Below, one piece after another: positions 15,855 to 24,709 of a DNA stretch of 64,000 bases. How positions within the stretch are numbered: position 1 is the first letter of the stretch; each line of letters opens with the position of its first letter. The stretch is from Nonomuraea africana (GTDB lineage: Bacteria; Actinomycetota; Actinomycetes; Streptosporangiales; Streptosporangiaceae): NCBI RefSeq assembly GCF_014873535.1, contig NZ_JADBEF010000001.1, forward strand, positions 5,394,001 through 5,458,000, in the 5' to 3' direction. Under the pieces are notes generated by a model. It did not search any database. It saw nothing but the letters and a program-made list of their open reading frames with translations, and was not told the DNA's origin. Both the position numbers and the translations under genes were made by a program.

Positions 15855-18137
15855 CTAGAGACCGTACTCCTTGGTGATCCGCTCGTGCCGCTCGACCTCG
15901 ACGTCGACCTCGCGGGCCAGGTCGAGCCAGGCCAGCGGGTGCACCCAGCGCTCGGTGGCGTCGTCGAGCAGCGCGTCGACCTCGACCGGGGAGACGTTGG
16001 GCGGCACCGCGACCCAGCCGAACACGCCGGGCAGCTGCTCACCGGTGGTCGGGTGGGTGACGCGGTAGTTCTCGTCGCTGTAGACCCACATCGGCCAGCC
16101 GCGCTCGGCCATGACCTCGGTGAACTCGGCCCAGTCGGACTCGCTCGGCGCGGCGCCGTCGAAGAAGTAGCTGGTGTAGCCGCCGGGACGGAGCATGCGC
16201 ACCGCCGCGAACGGCGGCACGAAGTTCTGCTGCTCCTCGGGGTCGTCGGGGACCGGCTCGAGCAGCTGCGGGTCGAAGACGACCAGGTCGCCCGCGTTGT
16301 ACTCCATGCCGCGCGGCTGCGGCAGGGCCAGCCTGGCGGTCGCGGGCCCGGTGCGGATGGACAGCACCTGGCGCTGACCGCCGTCGGGCGCGGGCAGGAT
16401 GATCCGGACCAGGCCCAGCTCCTCCTCGATCGGCCCCTCGGTGGACTTGATCGGCATGCCGATCCGCTTGGCGCCAATGCGGACGGTCTCCCAGTCCTCG
16501 GCGGAGGTGGCCAGGACGATCATGCGCCAGACGTCCTCGTCGGTCATGTCGTCGCTGTCGAGGGCCTCGCGCAGCGCCTGGGCGCCCTTGGCGTCCTGGT
16601 CGAGCTGCTGGGCGGCGCCCGCGAGGGCGCGCCTGGCCTCGATGCCCGCGCCTGCCGCCAGCGCCTGCTCGGACTCGGAGACGGCCTGCTCCCAGCGCTC
16701 GCGGGCGATGTGGAGCCGGGCGAGCGCGAGGTGCTTGGCCGCCGGGGGCAGCAGCTCGGCCATCTGCTCGAGCCGCTCGTCCTGGCGCGCCTCGACGAGC
16801 AGGTTGGTCAGGAAGTCGATGTCCTGGGCGTCGGCGGTGGCGATCTCGCCGGTGTCGACGAGCATCTTCCAGTAGATGTCGGCACCGGTGGCCGGGTAGC
16901 CGAGGAAGCCCAGCGTGGTGGTGTGGCGGCGGGTGGCCTCGATGTCCTGGCCGGACAGCGGCGCCAGCCAGCCGACCCACTCCTCGGGGTTGGCGTTGAT
17001 GCCGTCGGCGGCGTCGAAGTAGGCGACGCGCTCCTCCAGCGGGCTGGTGGCCTCGGGCGCCGTGGTGGCCGCGGCGGCGGCGCGCAGGGCGGCGACCCGC
17101 TCGGCCACGCCCTCGTCCGAGCGGAGCTCGGCGGCGGCCTGCTCGGCCAGGTCGGCGAGCAGGCCGGCCTGCCAGACGCCCTGGCGGGCGACCGCGAGGT
17201 CGCCGGCGACCAGCGCGAGCTCGACGCGGGCGCGGTAGCCGCCCATCATGCCGAAGTAGTCGATCCACTGGCGCAGGACACGGCCCAGCTGCCAGGTGTT
17301 GGTGATCTGCGCCGAGCCGGCCAGCTTGTCGACGGCCTGCGCCCACTCCACGAAGTCGCGCGGGTGGTCGCCGACGACGTCGAGGTCGGGCAGCGCGTCG
17401 ACGGCCTCGGCCGTGCGCCCCAGGGTGGCGAGGATCAGCGAGCGGCGCACGCCCTCGCGGTGGGGCTTGGCGACCGGGTCGTCGGGCTTGAAGTCGGCGG
17501 CGGCCTGGATGGCGACGAGCGCGTCGTCGGCGCGGCCGGCGGCCAGCAGCGCGCGCGAGCTCTCCGCGCCCAGCTCCCAGCTCGTCTCGCGGCTGACCGC
17601 GCCGAGGCGCTGGATGGCGTTCTCGGCGTAGGAGACGGCCTCGTCGGCGCGGCCCGCGTCGGTGAGCGCGGAGACGTACTGCGTCACCAGGCCCGAGTAG
17701 GCGGCGTCGGTCGGCTCGAGCGCCTCGATGGCCGGACCGAGGAGCGCCAGGCGGTCGGCGGCGTAGCCGGGGCCGTCGGCGTTGGCCTGCGCGATGGCGA
17801 GCGCCTCGATGGCCGCGGGGGCCGAGGGGCACTCGCGCACGTCTTCGCGCTGGGCGAACGCCACGAGGCTCTCGGCGTCGCCGATGGCGACGGCGCCCTG
17901 CGCCCGGTCGCCGACGCGGCCGATGAGGTGCCAGTAGCGGGCGTAGAACTCCAGCCAGGCCAGGCCGAGGCTCTCCGCCTGCTGCGCGATCGCCGGGGCC
18001 ATCACGTCGAGCTGCGGGTATCGCCCCTCGTAAGCCTGTGCGGGCAGATCACCCAGCGCCATGGCGAATCCGGCGTTACCTGCCTCAGAAAGCTGCTGCT
18101 GGGTTTCGCCGACCCAGGCCCAGATGTCCACGTCCAT
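15855..18137 (-). CDS. Large TPR-like repeat protein of unknown function
   Basis: Protein of 760 residues, Ala- and Glu-rich, with no signal peptide or transmembrane segment. Residues about 1-560 are helical repeats resembling tetratricopeptide units (for example ALTDAGRADEAVSYAENAI and LLAAGRADDALVAIQAA). A distinct C-terminal domain from about residue 570 is rich in strands and aromatic residues (GMEYNAGDLVVFDPQLLEPVP-type segments). TPR arrays usually mediate protein-protein contact. I do not recognise the full-length family. The stop is immediately followed by the SDR start; upstream it is 19 bases from the SCO6745-like gene end. Confidence 0.65.
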   Translation of the reverse strand: MDVDIWAWVGETQQQLSEAGNAGFAMALGDLPAQAYEGRYPQLDVMAPAIAQQAESLGLAWLEFYARYWHLIGRVGDRAQGAVAIGDAESLVAFAQREDVRECPSAPAAIEALAIAQANADGPGYAADRLALLGPAIEALEPTDAAYSGLVTQYVSALTDAGRADEAVSYAENAIQRLGAVSRETSWELGAESSRALLAAGRADDALVAIQAAADFKPDDPVAKPHREGVRRSLILATLGRTAEAVDALPDLDVVGDHPRDFVEWAQAVDKLAGSAQITNTWQLGRVLRQWIDYFGMMGGYRARVELALVAGDLAVARQGVWQAGLLADLAEQAAAELRSDEGVAERVAALRAAAAATTAPEATSPLEERVAYFDAADGINANPEEWVGWLAPLSGQDIEATRRHTTTLGFLGYPATGADIYWKMLVDTGEIATADAQDIDFLTNLLVEARQDERLEQMAELLPPAAKHLALARLHIARERWEQAVSESEQALAAGAGIEARRALAGAAQQLDQDAKGAQALREALDSDDMTDEDVWRMIVLATSAEDWETVRIGAKRIGMPIKSTEGPIEEELGLVRIILPAPDGGQRQVLSIRTGPATARLALPQPRGMEYNAGDLVVFDPQLLEPVPDDPEEQQNFVPPFAAVRMLRPGGYTSYFFDGAAPSESDWAEFTEVMAERGWPMWVYSDENYRVTHPTTGEQLPGVFGWVAVPPNVSPVEVDALLDDATERWVHPLAWLDLAREVDVEVERHERITKEYGL

Positions 18138-18156
18138 GGGCAGTCAGTCTGCCAGG

Positions 18157-18912
18157 TCAATGGACATGCCCCAAACGCATCGAGGTGACGACCTCGTCGC
18201 GTTCCGCGTCGGTCAGGACGGCGAAGGCGCTCGCCATCAGCTCGTCCGTCAGTTCCTCGGCCGCCCGCCTGCGCGCGATCGTCTCCTCGTCGAGCTTCGG
18301 GTACGGCTCGGGCCAGGTGAAGAACCGCGCCATGCTCTCGCCTGAGGAGATGCCGAGCGGCGTGCCCTCGTGGTCGGCCGCGAGGGTCGCCACCAGCGGA
18401 TCGAGGCCCTCGGCGAGGACTGCCACCGCGTGCAGGCCGCCGCGCAGCTCCCGCACGACGTGCATGAGCTGGGTAGCTCGCGCGATGGGCTCGTCCGGCA
18501 GCGGCACCGCCCGCCATCCGGCGAACAGCGGCGCTCCCAGCACCGGCGCGGCCGTCGCCACCTTCTCCAGCAGCTCGGCCAGGCGTCCGCAGGCCTCGGC
18601 GTCGCTCAGCTTGCGCCTGCCCCACGCGTGGCAGGCCTCGGTGTAGAGGGCGACGGCCTCCTCGACGGGCAGCTTGCGCCCGCCCTCCCAGCTCTCGCGC
18701 ACGTGGGCGGGAGGGAAGAAGACGGCCACCGAGGTGACCACGTCCGCGTCCACCTCGCCGAGGACGCCGCACCTGCCGCGGAAGTAGAGCTCCCGTGGGC
18801 CGAGTCCGGTGCGCGCGCAGAGGTCCTTGGCCTCGCGGGAGACCATGAAGCCGCCGCCCAGCCTGCCGATCGGGCCCTTGACCGCCGCCGCCGTGCTCTT
18901 GGAGTCCGCCAT
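18157..18912 (-). CDS. SCO6745-family protein
   Basis: Protein of 251 residues matching the actinobacterial SCO6745 family, recognisable by AKDLCARTGLGPRELYFRGRCGVLGEVDADVV near the start, SWEGGRKLPVEEA, and the C-terminal arginine- and acidic-rich helix. Members are thought to adopt a helical, DNA-binding-like or ligand-binding fold, but function is unproven. The ATG at 18912 is preferred over a TTG at 18948, though neither has a strong ribosome binding site. It lies between dapF and the TPR-like gene on the same strand. Confidence 0.75.
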   Translation of the reverse strand: MADSKSTAAAVKGPIGRLGGGFMVSREAKDLCARTGLGPRELYFRGRCGVLGEVDADVVTSVAVFFPPAHVRESWEGGRKLPVEEAVALYTEACHAWGRRKLSDAEACGRLAELLEKVATAAPVLGAPLFAGWRAVPLPDEPIARATQLMHVVRELRGGLHAVAVLAEGLDPLVATLAADHEGTPLGISSGESMARFFTWPEPYPKLDEETIARRRAAEELTDELMASAFAVLTDAERDEVVTSMRLGHVH

Positions 18913-18954
18913 GCGGTCAGCATCGCTCAGCAGAACATCGTTCTGCAAGGCCCG

Positions 18955-19761
18955 CTAGAGAGTCAGTTCGCCCGAGGCGACGATCACCGCGGGTCCGGCG
19001 AGGTAGCTGGTGTCGTCGTCCAGCGTGACCGTGAGGTGGCCGCCGGGCACCTCGATGTTCCAGGTGCCGGTGCTCTCCCCCGCCAGGTGCGCGGCGGCCA
19101 CGGCGGTGGCGACGGTTCCCGTGCCGCACGAGCGGGTCTCGCCCACGCCGCGCTCGAAGACCCGCATCAGCGCCCTGCGCGGCCCGACCGCGTTGAGCAG
19201 CTCGATGTTCACGCCGGTGGGGAAGACCCTCGGGTCGAAGCCGGGCTGGTGGCTGAGGTCGAGTTGGGCCACGGGGTCGCCGATCGCGCACGCGAGGTGC
19301 GGGTTGCCCATGTCGATGTGCAGGCCGGTGTACTCGTGGCCGCCGACGGTGGCGACGCTCTCGCCGAGCACCACGGGCTTGCCCATGTCGACGCGCACGT
19401 CGCCGTCGGCCTCGAGCCTGACGAGCTTGGGCCCGCCCCTGGTGGCGACGGCGAACTCGCCTGGCGCGGCCAGACCGGCCGAGATCAGGTAGCGGGCGAA
19501 GACGCGCACGCCGTTGCCGCACATCTCGGCGACGCTGCCGTCGGCGTTGCGGTAGTCCATGAACCACTCGGCGCGGTCCGCCTGGTCGGCCACCTCGGGG
19601 GCGGCCTTGGTGCGGACCACGTGGAGCACGCCGTCGGCGCCGATGCCCGCCCTGCGGTCGCAGATGACGGCCACCCTGGCAGGGGGCAGGTCGAGCTCTC
19701 CGTCAGGGTCGGGAAGGATGACGAAGTCGTTCTCTGTGCCGTGCCCCTTGAGAAATCTCAT
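18955..19761 (-). CDS. dapF: Diaminopimelate epimerase
   Basis: Cofactor-independent racemase that converts LL- to meso-diaminopimelate for lysine and peptidoglycan synthesis. The protein is 268 residues. The two catalytic cysteines are in EMCGNGVR (about residue 80) and SCGTGT (about residue 218). Further conserved segments are GTENDFV and the HIDMGNPH motif. The ATG overlaps the miaA stop by 4 bases (ATGA), which fixes the start and shows coupling, as in many actinobacteria. Confidence 0.96.
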   Translation of the reverse strand: MRFLKGHGTENDFVILPDPDGELDLPPARVAVICDRRAGIGADGVLHVVRTKAAPEVADQADRAEWFMDYRNADGSVAEMCGNGVRVFARYLISAGLAAPGEFAVATRGGPKLVRLEADGDVRVDMGKPVVLGESVATVGGHEYTGLHIDMGNPHLACAIGDPVAQLDLSHQPGFDPRVFPTGVNIELLNAVGPRRALMRVFERGVGETRSCGTGTVATAVAAAHLAGESTGTWNIEVPGGHLTVTLDDDTSYLAGPAVIVASGELTL

Positions 19762-20651
19762 GCCCCAACCCTATCGAGGGCCAGCTGGAGCAGGTCCTCC
19801 GCGTCGAAGGGCAGCCAGACCACCCGGGGGTCGCGGCGGAACCACGACTCCTGCCGCCTGGCGAACCTGCGCGTGGCCCTGACCGTCTCCTCGAAGGCCT
19901 GCTCCTCGCTCCACTCCCCCTCGAGGAAGCGCAGCACCTGCGCGTAGCCGAGGGCCCTGCCGGCCGTACGGCCCCTGGCCAGGCCGAGCGGGAGCAGCCC
20001 GCGCACCTCCTCGACCAGGCCCGCCTCCCACATCCGCCGGACGCGCAGTTCGATGCGCTCGTCGAGGACCGGCCTCGGCACCTCCACGCCGATCTGGACG
20101 CTGGGGTAGAGGGCGTCGTAGGAGGGCATGTTCGCCGAGAAGGGCCGTCCGGTCAGCTCGATGACCTCGAGGGCGCGCACGATCCTGCGCCCGTTGCTGG
20201 GCAGGATCGCCTCGGCGGCCTTCGCGTCGAGCCCCTTCAACCGCTCGAACAGCGCCCCCGAGCCTGACTCGGCCAGCTCCGACTCCAGCCTGGCCCTGAT
20301 CGCGGGATCGGTGCCGGGGAAGTCGAGGTCGTCGAGGGCGGCGCGGACGTAGAGGCCCGACCCGCCGACGAGGATCGGCACGTCGATCGCGTCCATCAGC
20401 GGACGGACCAGCCGCTGGTACTCCGCGACGCTCGCGGTGACCGTCACGTCCCAGATATCCAGAAGGTGGTGTGGCACCCCTCTGCGCTCTTCTTCGGTGA
20501 GCTTGGCGGTACCGATGTCCATTCCTCGGTAAAGCTGCATGGAGTCGGTATTGATGCACTCCCCGCCCAACCGGAGTGCCAGATCCACGGCGAGATCGGA
20601 CTTTCCGGCCGCGGTCGGTCCGACGACGGCGATCACTGGCTGCTTCCCCAC
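19758..20651 (-). CDS. miaA: tRNA dimethylallyltransferase
   Basis: Transfers a dimethylallyl group to N6 of A37 in tRNAs reading codons that begin with U. The P-loop GPTAAGKSD is near residue 10, followed by NTDSMQLYRGMDIGTAK, LVGGSGLYVRA and, later, RALGYAQV. The GTG at 20651 gives 297 residues and a normal N-terminus (GKQPVIAVVGPTAAGKSD). A longer frame to 20948 exists but its first 99 residues look non-homologous. No clear ribosome binding site precedes the GTG. It overlaps dapF by 4 bases. The later modification step is encoded by miaB at 25266-26738. Confidence 0.93.
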   Translation of the reverse strand: MGKQPVIAVVGPTAAGKSDLAVDLALRLGGECINTDSMQLYRGMDIGTAKLTEEERRGVPHHLLDIWDVTVTASVAEYQRLVRPLMDAIDVPILVGGSGLYVRAALDDLDFPGTDPAIRARLESELAESGSGALFERLKGLDAKAAEAILPSNGRRIVRALEVIELTGRPFSANMPSYDALYPSVQIGVEVPRPVLDERIELRVRRMWEAGLVEEVRGLLPLGLARGRTAGRALGYAQVLRFLEGEWSEEQAFEETVRATRRFARRQESWFRRDPRVVWLPFDAEDLLQLALDRVGA

Positions 20652-20721
20652 ACGGATAAGTGTGACAACCCGCGGGGTATGACTCGTCCCAGTGCATCGA
20701 CACAACATCGGGGGATTTGCC

Positions 20722-21009
20722 ATGTCGATCTTTGACAAGGTCAAGGAGATGCTGAGCGGCGAGGAGAAGCCGCGCAACGTTCCTGAGCAGGCCACGAACG
20801 CCGACGGGACACCCGCGCAGGGGCAGGACGCCTCTGGCGACCCGCTCGGCGGGCTCAAGAGCAAGGCGGAGGACACGGCGCAGGGCGGCGTCGACCAGGC
20901 CGCGGGAGCCGCGGACTCCGCCACGGGGGGCAAGTACACCGACCACATCGACAGCGGCGCCGACCAGGCGAAGGACGCCGCCGACCGGATCGACGGCCAG
21001 CAGGGCTGA
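20722..21009 (+). CDS. MT0933-like (Rv0909-type) antitoxin family protein
   Basis: Small acidic, Ala/Asp/Gly-rich protein of 95 residues starting MSIFDKVKEML and ending with TGGKYTDHIDSGADQAKDAADRI. The final segment is the conserved core of the MT0933-like antitoxin family. Between the two lies a longer, variable linker. In Mycobacterium the partner is an Rv0910-like START-fold toxin; none is adjacent here, so this copy is orphaned or has another role. GGGGGA precedes the ATG at good spacing. It is divergent from miaA. Confidence 0.75.
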   Translation: MSIFDKVKEMLSGEEKPRNVPEQATNADGTPAQGQDASGDPLGGLKSKAEDTAQGGVDQAAGAADSATGGKYTDHIDSGADQAKDAADRIDGQQG

Positions 21010-21055
21010 CGACCGGGGCCGGGGCCGTCGCGACGCTTGGCGGCCCCGGTGACCG

Positions 21056-21568
21056 TCAGAGGTCGAGCAGCGTCGGCTGCAGGTAACCCTCATGGGTGAG
21101 CAGCCAGCGCTTGGTCTCCACGCCCTCGCCGCCGCTGAAGCCGCCGAGCCCGTTGCCGGCCACCACGCGGTGGCAGGGCACCACGATCGGGAGCGGGTTG
21201 GCTCCCATGATCGATCCGATGCCGCGGGCCGGCACGCTCGAAGCCGCGCGCCGCGCCAGCTCCCCGTAGGTCACGACCGTGCCGAAGGGCACCTTGTGCA
21301 GCGCCTGGAGCACCTGACGCGGGGTCGGCGAGACGAGCCGCCAGTCGACCGGCGTCTCGAACACGCGAAGCCGTCCGGCGAAATAATCAGTCATCTCCGA
21401 CACGATGCCGGCCGTACGATCCGGGTCATGAACCTCGACCAGGTCCTTCAGGCGCGGCCTGGAACCCCAGCCAGTCGCGACGAGTCCCTCCTCGGAGACG
21501 GCCAGCGTGAAGCGGCCCACCGGCGTGGGGATCTCGGCGAAGGCAACGGTGCCGCCAACGGTGGTCAT
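21056..21568 (-). CDS. ogt: Methylated-DNA--protein-cysteine methyltransferase
   Basis: Suicide DNA repair enzyme that transfers alkyl groups from O6-alkylguanine (and O4-alkylthymine) to its own cysteine. The protein is 170 residues with active-site PCHRVV (PIVVPCHRVVAGNG) near residue 138, followed by GGFSGG and the helix-turn-helix region around FGTVVTYGELA. The ATG at 21568 is chosen because GAGAGGA lies before it. The start lies one base from the rnz start on the other strand. Assignment to Ogt rather than Ada C-terminal type follows from length and lack of an Ada domain. Confidence 0.93.
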   Translation of the reverse strand: MTTVGGTVAFAEIPTPVGRFTLAVSEEGLVATGWGSRPRLKDLVEVHDPDRTAGIVSEMTDYFAGRLRVFETPVDWRLVSPTPRQVLQALHKVPFGTVVTYGELARRAASSVPARGIGSIMGANPLPIVVPCHRVVAGNGLGGFSGGEGVETKRWLLTHEGYLQPTLLDL

Positions 21569-21569
21569 C

Positions 21570-22466
21570 GTGTCCTCTCGTGAACTCGTGGTGCTGGGCA
21601 CCTCGAGCGCGGTGCCTACCCGCCACCGTAACCACAACGGCTACCTTCTGCGATGGGACGGCCAGGGCCTGCTGTTCGACCCGGGCGAGGGCACGCAGCG
21701 GCAGATGGTGCACGCGGGCCTGAGCGCGCACGACATCCACTGGATCTGCGTCACCCACTTCCACGGCGACCACTGCCTCGGCGTGCCGGGCGTGGTGCAG
21801 CGCATCGCCCGCGACCGCGTCACCCACCCGGTGCGCGCCGTCTTCCCCGCCTCGGGCGAGGCCTACTGGCGAAGGCTCAGGCACGCGGCCGTCTTCGCCG
21901 ACACCGACAAGATCGCCGAGCATCCCGTCTCGGGCCCGGTCGCCGAGGTCGCGCCGCTGACCGCCCGCCGCCTGTCACACCCCGTCGAGTCGTACGGCTA
22001 CCGCCTGCAGGAGCCCGACGGCCGCCGGATGCTCCCCGACCGGCTCAGGGCCCACGGCATCACGGGCCCCGAGATCGGCGAGCTCCAGCGGACGGGCGCG
22101 GTGCGCGGCGTCACCCTCGAGCAGTGCAGCGTCCCCCGCCCCGGGCAGTCGGCCGCGTTCGTCATGGACACCAGGCTCTGCGACCCGGTCTTCGAGCTGG
22201 CCGACGGCGTGGACCTGCTGGTGATCGAGTCGACGTTCCTGTCGTCGGAGGCGGCGCTGGCCAAGGACTACGGCCACCTGACCGCCTACGAAGCAGGGCT
22301 GGTCGCCGCCCGCGCGGGCGTGCGCAGGCTGGTGCTGACCCATTTCTCCGAGAGGTACGGCCTGGCCGAGGAGCCCGCCTTCCTCGAGGAGGTACGGCGC
22401 AGCTACGACGGCGAGGTGGTGCTGGCCCGCGACTTCACGAGGGTGCCGGTGCCCAAGCGGCGCTGA
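21570..22466 (+). CDS. rnz: Ribonuclease Z
   Basis: Metallo-beta-lactamase-fold endonuclease that removes 3' trailers from tRNA precursors. The protein is 298 residues from the GTG at 21570, starting SSRELVVLGTSSAVPTRHRN, the typical RNase Z opening. The zinc motif is THFHGDHCLG (about residue 62). Further ligands are the His in RLSHPVESYG, the Asp in VMDTR and the His in LTHFSERY. Start codons of rnz and ogt are divergent and almost touch, so there is no room for a conventional leader; initiation may be leaderless or the promoters lie inside the opposite genes. It converges with the next gene, leaving a 16-base gap. Confidence 0.92.
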   Translation: MSSRELVVLGTSSAVPTRHRNHNGYLLRWDGQGLLFDPGEGTQRQMVHAGLSAHDIHWICVTHFHGDHCLGVPGVVQRIARDRVTHPVRAVFPASGEAYWRRLRHAAVFADTDKIAEHPVSGPVAEVAPLTARRLSHPVESYGYRLQEPDGRRMLPDRLRAHGITGPEIGELQRTGAVRGVTLEQCSVPRPGQSAAFVMDTRLCDPVFELADGVDLLVIESTFLSSEAALAKDYGHLTAYEAGLVAARAGVRRLVLTHFSERYGLAEEPAFLEEVRRSYDGEVVLARDFTRVPVPKRR

Positions 22467-22482
22467 GGGTTCGTGGGCGGCC

Positions 22483-23175
22483 TCAGGTCCAGGTCGCCAC
22501 GAAGTACCCGACTCCGTAGGGCGCGCTGTCCTCCAGGAGCTCGGGCCGCAGCTCCACGCCGTCGGCCGCGCCCGCCAGCACCTGCAGGGCGGCCCGCCCG
22601 CCGACCCAGAGCTCCGCGGCCCGCTCGGGATCCATCGCGGCCAGCGCGCCCGCGTCCGCCTCCGCCAGCGCCCGCGCGATCTCGTCGTTGTACGGCCCGG
22701 CGGCGGGATGCAGGAACCCAGGCGACTTCTCGGTGAGACAGGCCGAGCCGTCGCCCATGACCAGCAGCGCGATCCTGCGCCCGTCGACCAGCGCCGCGCC
22801 CAGGGCGAGGCACTCTTCCGCGCTCGCGCCGGAGGCCACCCCCTGGAAGGCCACCTCCCCTGTGGTTCCCACGCCGGTCCGTTGCGCGTCGAGGAGCCAG
22901 CGGCCGATCGTCAGCGACAGCGGCAGGACGGGCTCGCCCTCGCCCACTCTCACGTCGACTCCCCAGGGGGCGAGCGTGCCCGCGGGCTGCCCGCCGTACG
23001 CGGTGGTCCGCTCGTCGCCGCCGACGACGACGAGCAGGTCGTGATCCACGGCGAGCACCGCCCTGATCGCGGCGGCGCAGGCGGCGCGCAGGCCGTCGAG
23101 CTCGGGCGCGGCGGCGCCCGCGAGTTCGGGCACGATCAGCGGCGGATGCGGGCACACGGCCGCGGCGACAAGCAT
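22483..23175 (-). CDS. Class III extradiol dioxygenase-like protein
   Basis: Protein of 230 residues beginning MLVAAAVCPHPPLIVPEL, the start of actinobacterial proteins with a class III extradiol dioxygenase subunit B-like (LigB/MEMO-type) fold. His10 lies in the conserved CPHPPL motif. A conserved VMGDGSACLTEKSPGFLHPAA segment follows near residue 140. The protein is regularly found beside miaA/miaB in actinobacteria, but its reaction is unknown and ring-cleavage activity is not established. Convergent with rnz. Confidence 0.85.
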   Translation of the reverse strand: MLVAAAVCPHPPLIVPELAGAAAPELDGLRAACAAAIRAVLAVDHDLLVVVGGDERTTAYGGQPAGTLAPWGVDVRVGEGEPVLPLSLTIGRWLLDAQRTGVGTTGEVAFQGVASGASAEECLALGAALVDGRRIALLVMGDGSACLTEKSPGFLHPAAGPYNDEIARALAEADAGALAAMDPERAAELWVGGRAALQVLAGAADGVELRPELLEDSAPYGVGYFVATWT

Positions 23176-23210
23176 TCGGCCAGGCTAACCGCCACCGCGG
23201 CCGATCGGCG

Positions 23211-23951
23211 TCACGCGTCGCGCCGGTAGGGGTCGTGGCCCTCGCGGACCGCCGCGAACAGGCCCTCGGCGTAGGCGTGAGCCGCCTGGTGCAGGCCGTG
23301 GCCGTAGCTCACTCTGACGACGCCGAGCGCGGCCAGTTCGGCCAGCGAAGGGGCGCCGGGGCGGAACAGGACGTTGATCGGCAGCTGGGCGGCCAGGGTC
23401 CCGATCTCCTCGGGGTCGGTCAGGCCGATGGGATAGACGCAGTCGGCGCCCGCCTTCAGATAGCGGCCGCCCCTCGCCAGGGCGTCGGAGGTGGTGCGGT
23501 CTCCCGCGACGTAGGTGTCGACGCGGGCGTTGACGACCAGGTCGCCGCCCGCCGCCGCCCTGACGGCGGCGAGGAAGTCGGCCTGCTCCTCCATGTCGAC
23601 GAGGCCGCCGTGGCCTGAGTCCTCGAGGTTGCAGCCGACCGCGCCGGTCTCCAGCAGGCGCTCGACCAGCTCGGCCGGCGGCAGACCGTAGCCGCGCTCC
23701 ATGTCGGCGGTCACCGGCACGCTGACCGCCCTCGCGATCCTGGCCACTGCGGCGAGCATCTCACCGGGCGGGGTGTGCTCGCCGTCCTCGTAGCCGAGCA
23801 CCGCCGCCATCGCCGCGCTGCCGGTGGCGACGACGGGGAAGCCCGCCGCCTCCACCGCCCTGGCGGAGGCGGCGTCCCAGGCGTTCGGCAGGATGAGCGG
23901 GTTCGTCCTGGTGTGGAGCTCGCGCAGGCGGGCCGCTGTCTCGGTCGTCAT
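23211..23951 (-). CDS. Isocitrate lyase/PEP mutase superfamily protein
   Basis: TIM-barrel protein of 246 residues in the phosphoenolpyruvate mutase/isocitrate lyase superfamily. Visible signatures are ANAWDAASAR-like PNAWDAASAR (substrate loop), TADMERGYG (Mg-binding Asp), the GCNLEDSG motif and VNARVDTYV. The catalytic KKCGH-type loop of true isocitrate lyase is absent, so 2-methylisocitrate lyase-like or oxaloacetate hydrolase-like C-C or C-P chemistry is possible but unassigned. Monocistronic in appearance; the next gene starts 102 bases away. Confidence 0.85.
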   Translation of the reverse strand: MTTETAARLRELHTRTNPLILPNAWDAASARAVEAAGFPVVATGSAAMAAVLGYEDGEHTPPGEMLAAVARIARAVSVPVTADMERGYGLPPAELVERLLETGAVGCNLEDSGHGGLVDMEEQADFLAAVRAAAGGDLVVNARVDTYVAGDRTTSDALARGGRYLKAGADCVYPIGLTDPEEIGTLAAQLPINVLFRPGAPSLAELAALGVVRVSYGHGLHQAAHAYAEGLFAAVREGHDPYRRDA

Positions 23952-24053
23952 GCGCGGACCCTACGGCGGGGACGCCGCGTGCTGAAGGTCCACTCCGCCC
24001 GGATACCGATGAGCCACCCGCGGAGCGGTCCCCGAGGTGCCGCCGGTACGGCC

Positions 24054-24629
24054 TCAGCAGCCGTCGGCGGCGCACTGGCCGGCGACCTCGCCCGCGGGAC
24101 CGTCGGCGGGGCCGCTGCTCTCCTGCTGGCCGGTGCCGCTCTCCGACCCCTTGGAGGTGTCCTTCGAGGTGCCCTTCGACGTGTCCTTCGAGGATGCGCC
24201 GTTGCCGCCCGTGGCCTGGCCCGCCGAGCCGGTGTCGGAGTCGTCGGCGGGCGGGTCGGCGGGGAGGGCGTCGCCCTCGGCCGACTCGCCGCTCTCGACC
24301 GGCAGCGCGTCGCCCTCCGCGGACTCGCCCGAGTCGCCGAGGTCCTCTCCGGGGCCCGAGTCATCCTCGGCGCCTGTCTCGGACTCGGATTCCGCCCCTG
24401 GCCGCTGGGCCTGCTCGCCGGTCTGGGAGGTGGACCCGCCCGGAGCCGCGTCGTCGCCCAGGAGCGTGACGCCGACACCGCCGGCCACCAGGAGGGCGGC
24501 GAGCGCCGAGGCGGCGATGACGAGGGGCTTCCTGCTCTTCTGCGGTCGCTGATCATGACCAGGCCCGGAAAGGATCTCCAGGCGATCCTCGTCAGGCTGG
24601 CCCGTCGGTGAGGGGACGTGCCCGTGCAT
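24054..24629 (-). CDS. Membrane-anchored low-complexity hypothetical protein
   Basis: Protein of 191 residues. About 32 polar residues precede one transmembrane segment (residues about 35-58, PLVIAASALAALLVAGGV). An extracellular tail of about 130 residues rich in Gly, Ser, Glu and Asp follows. The tail has internal repeats: SGESAEGDALP twice in tandem and KDTSKG twice with KGTSKDTSKG between. It ends in CAADGC with two cysteines. No family recognised; it resembles cell-wall-spanning linker proteins. GGGAG lies 7 bases before the ATG. It is divergent from the next hypothetical gene. Confidence 0.65.
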   Translation of the reverse strand: MHGHVPSPTGQPDEDRLEILSGPGHDQRPQKSRKPLVIAASALAALLVAGGVGVTLLGDDAAPGGSTSQTGEQAQRPGAESESETGAEDDSGPGEDLGDSGESAEGDALPVESGESAEGDALPADPPADDSDTGSAGQATGGNGASSKDTSKGTSKDTSKGSESGTGQQESSGPADGPAGEVAGQCAADGC

Positions 24630-24709
24630 GAGAAAACTCCCTGCGGTCGTATCGGGGGGAAACGCGATGGCTTCCGCGGGCGATGGACCACACTAACCGC
24701 AGGAGTGGA

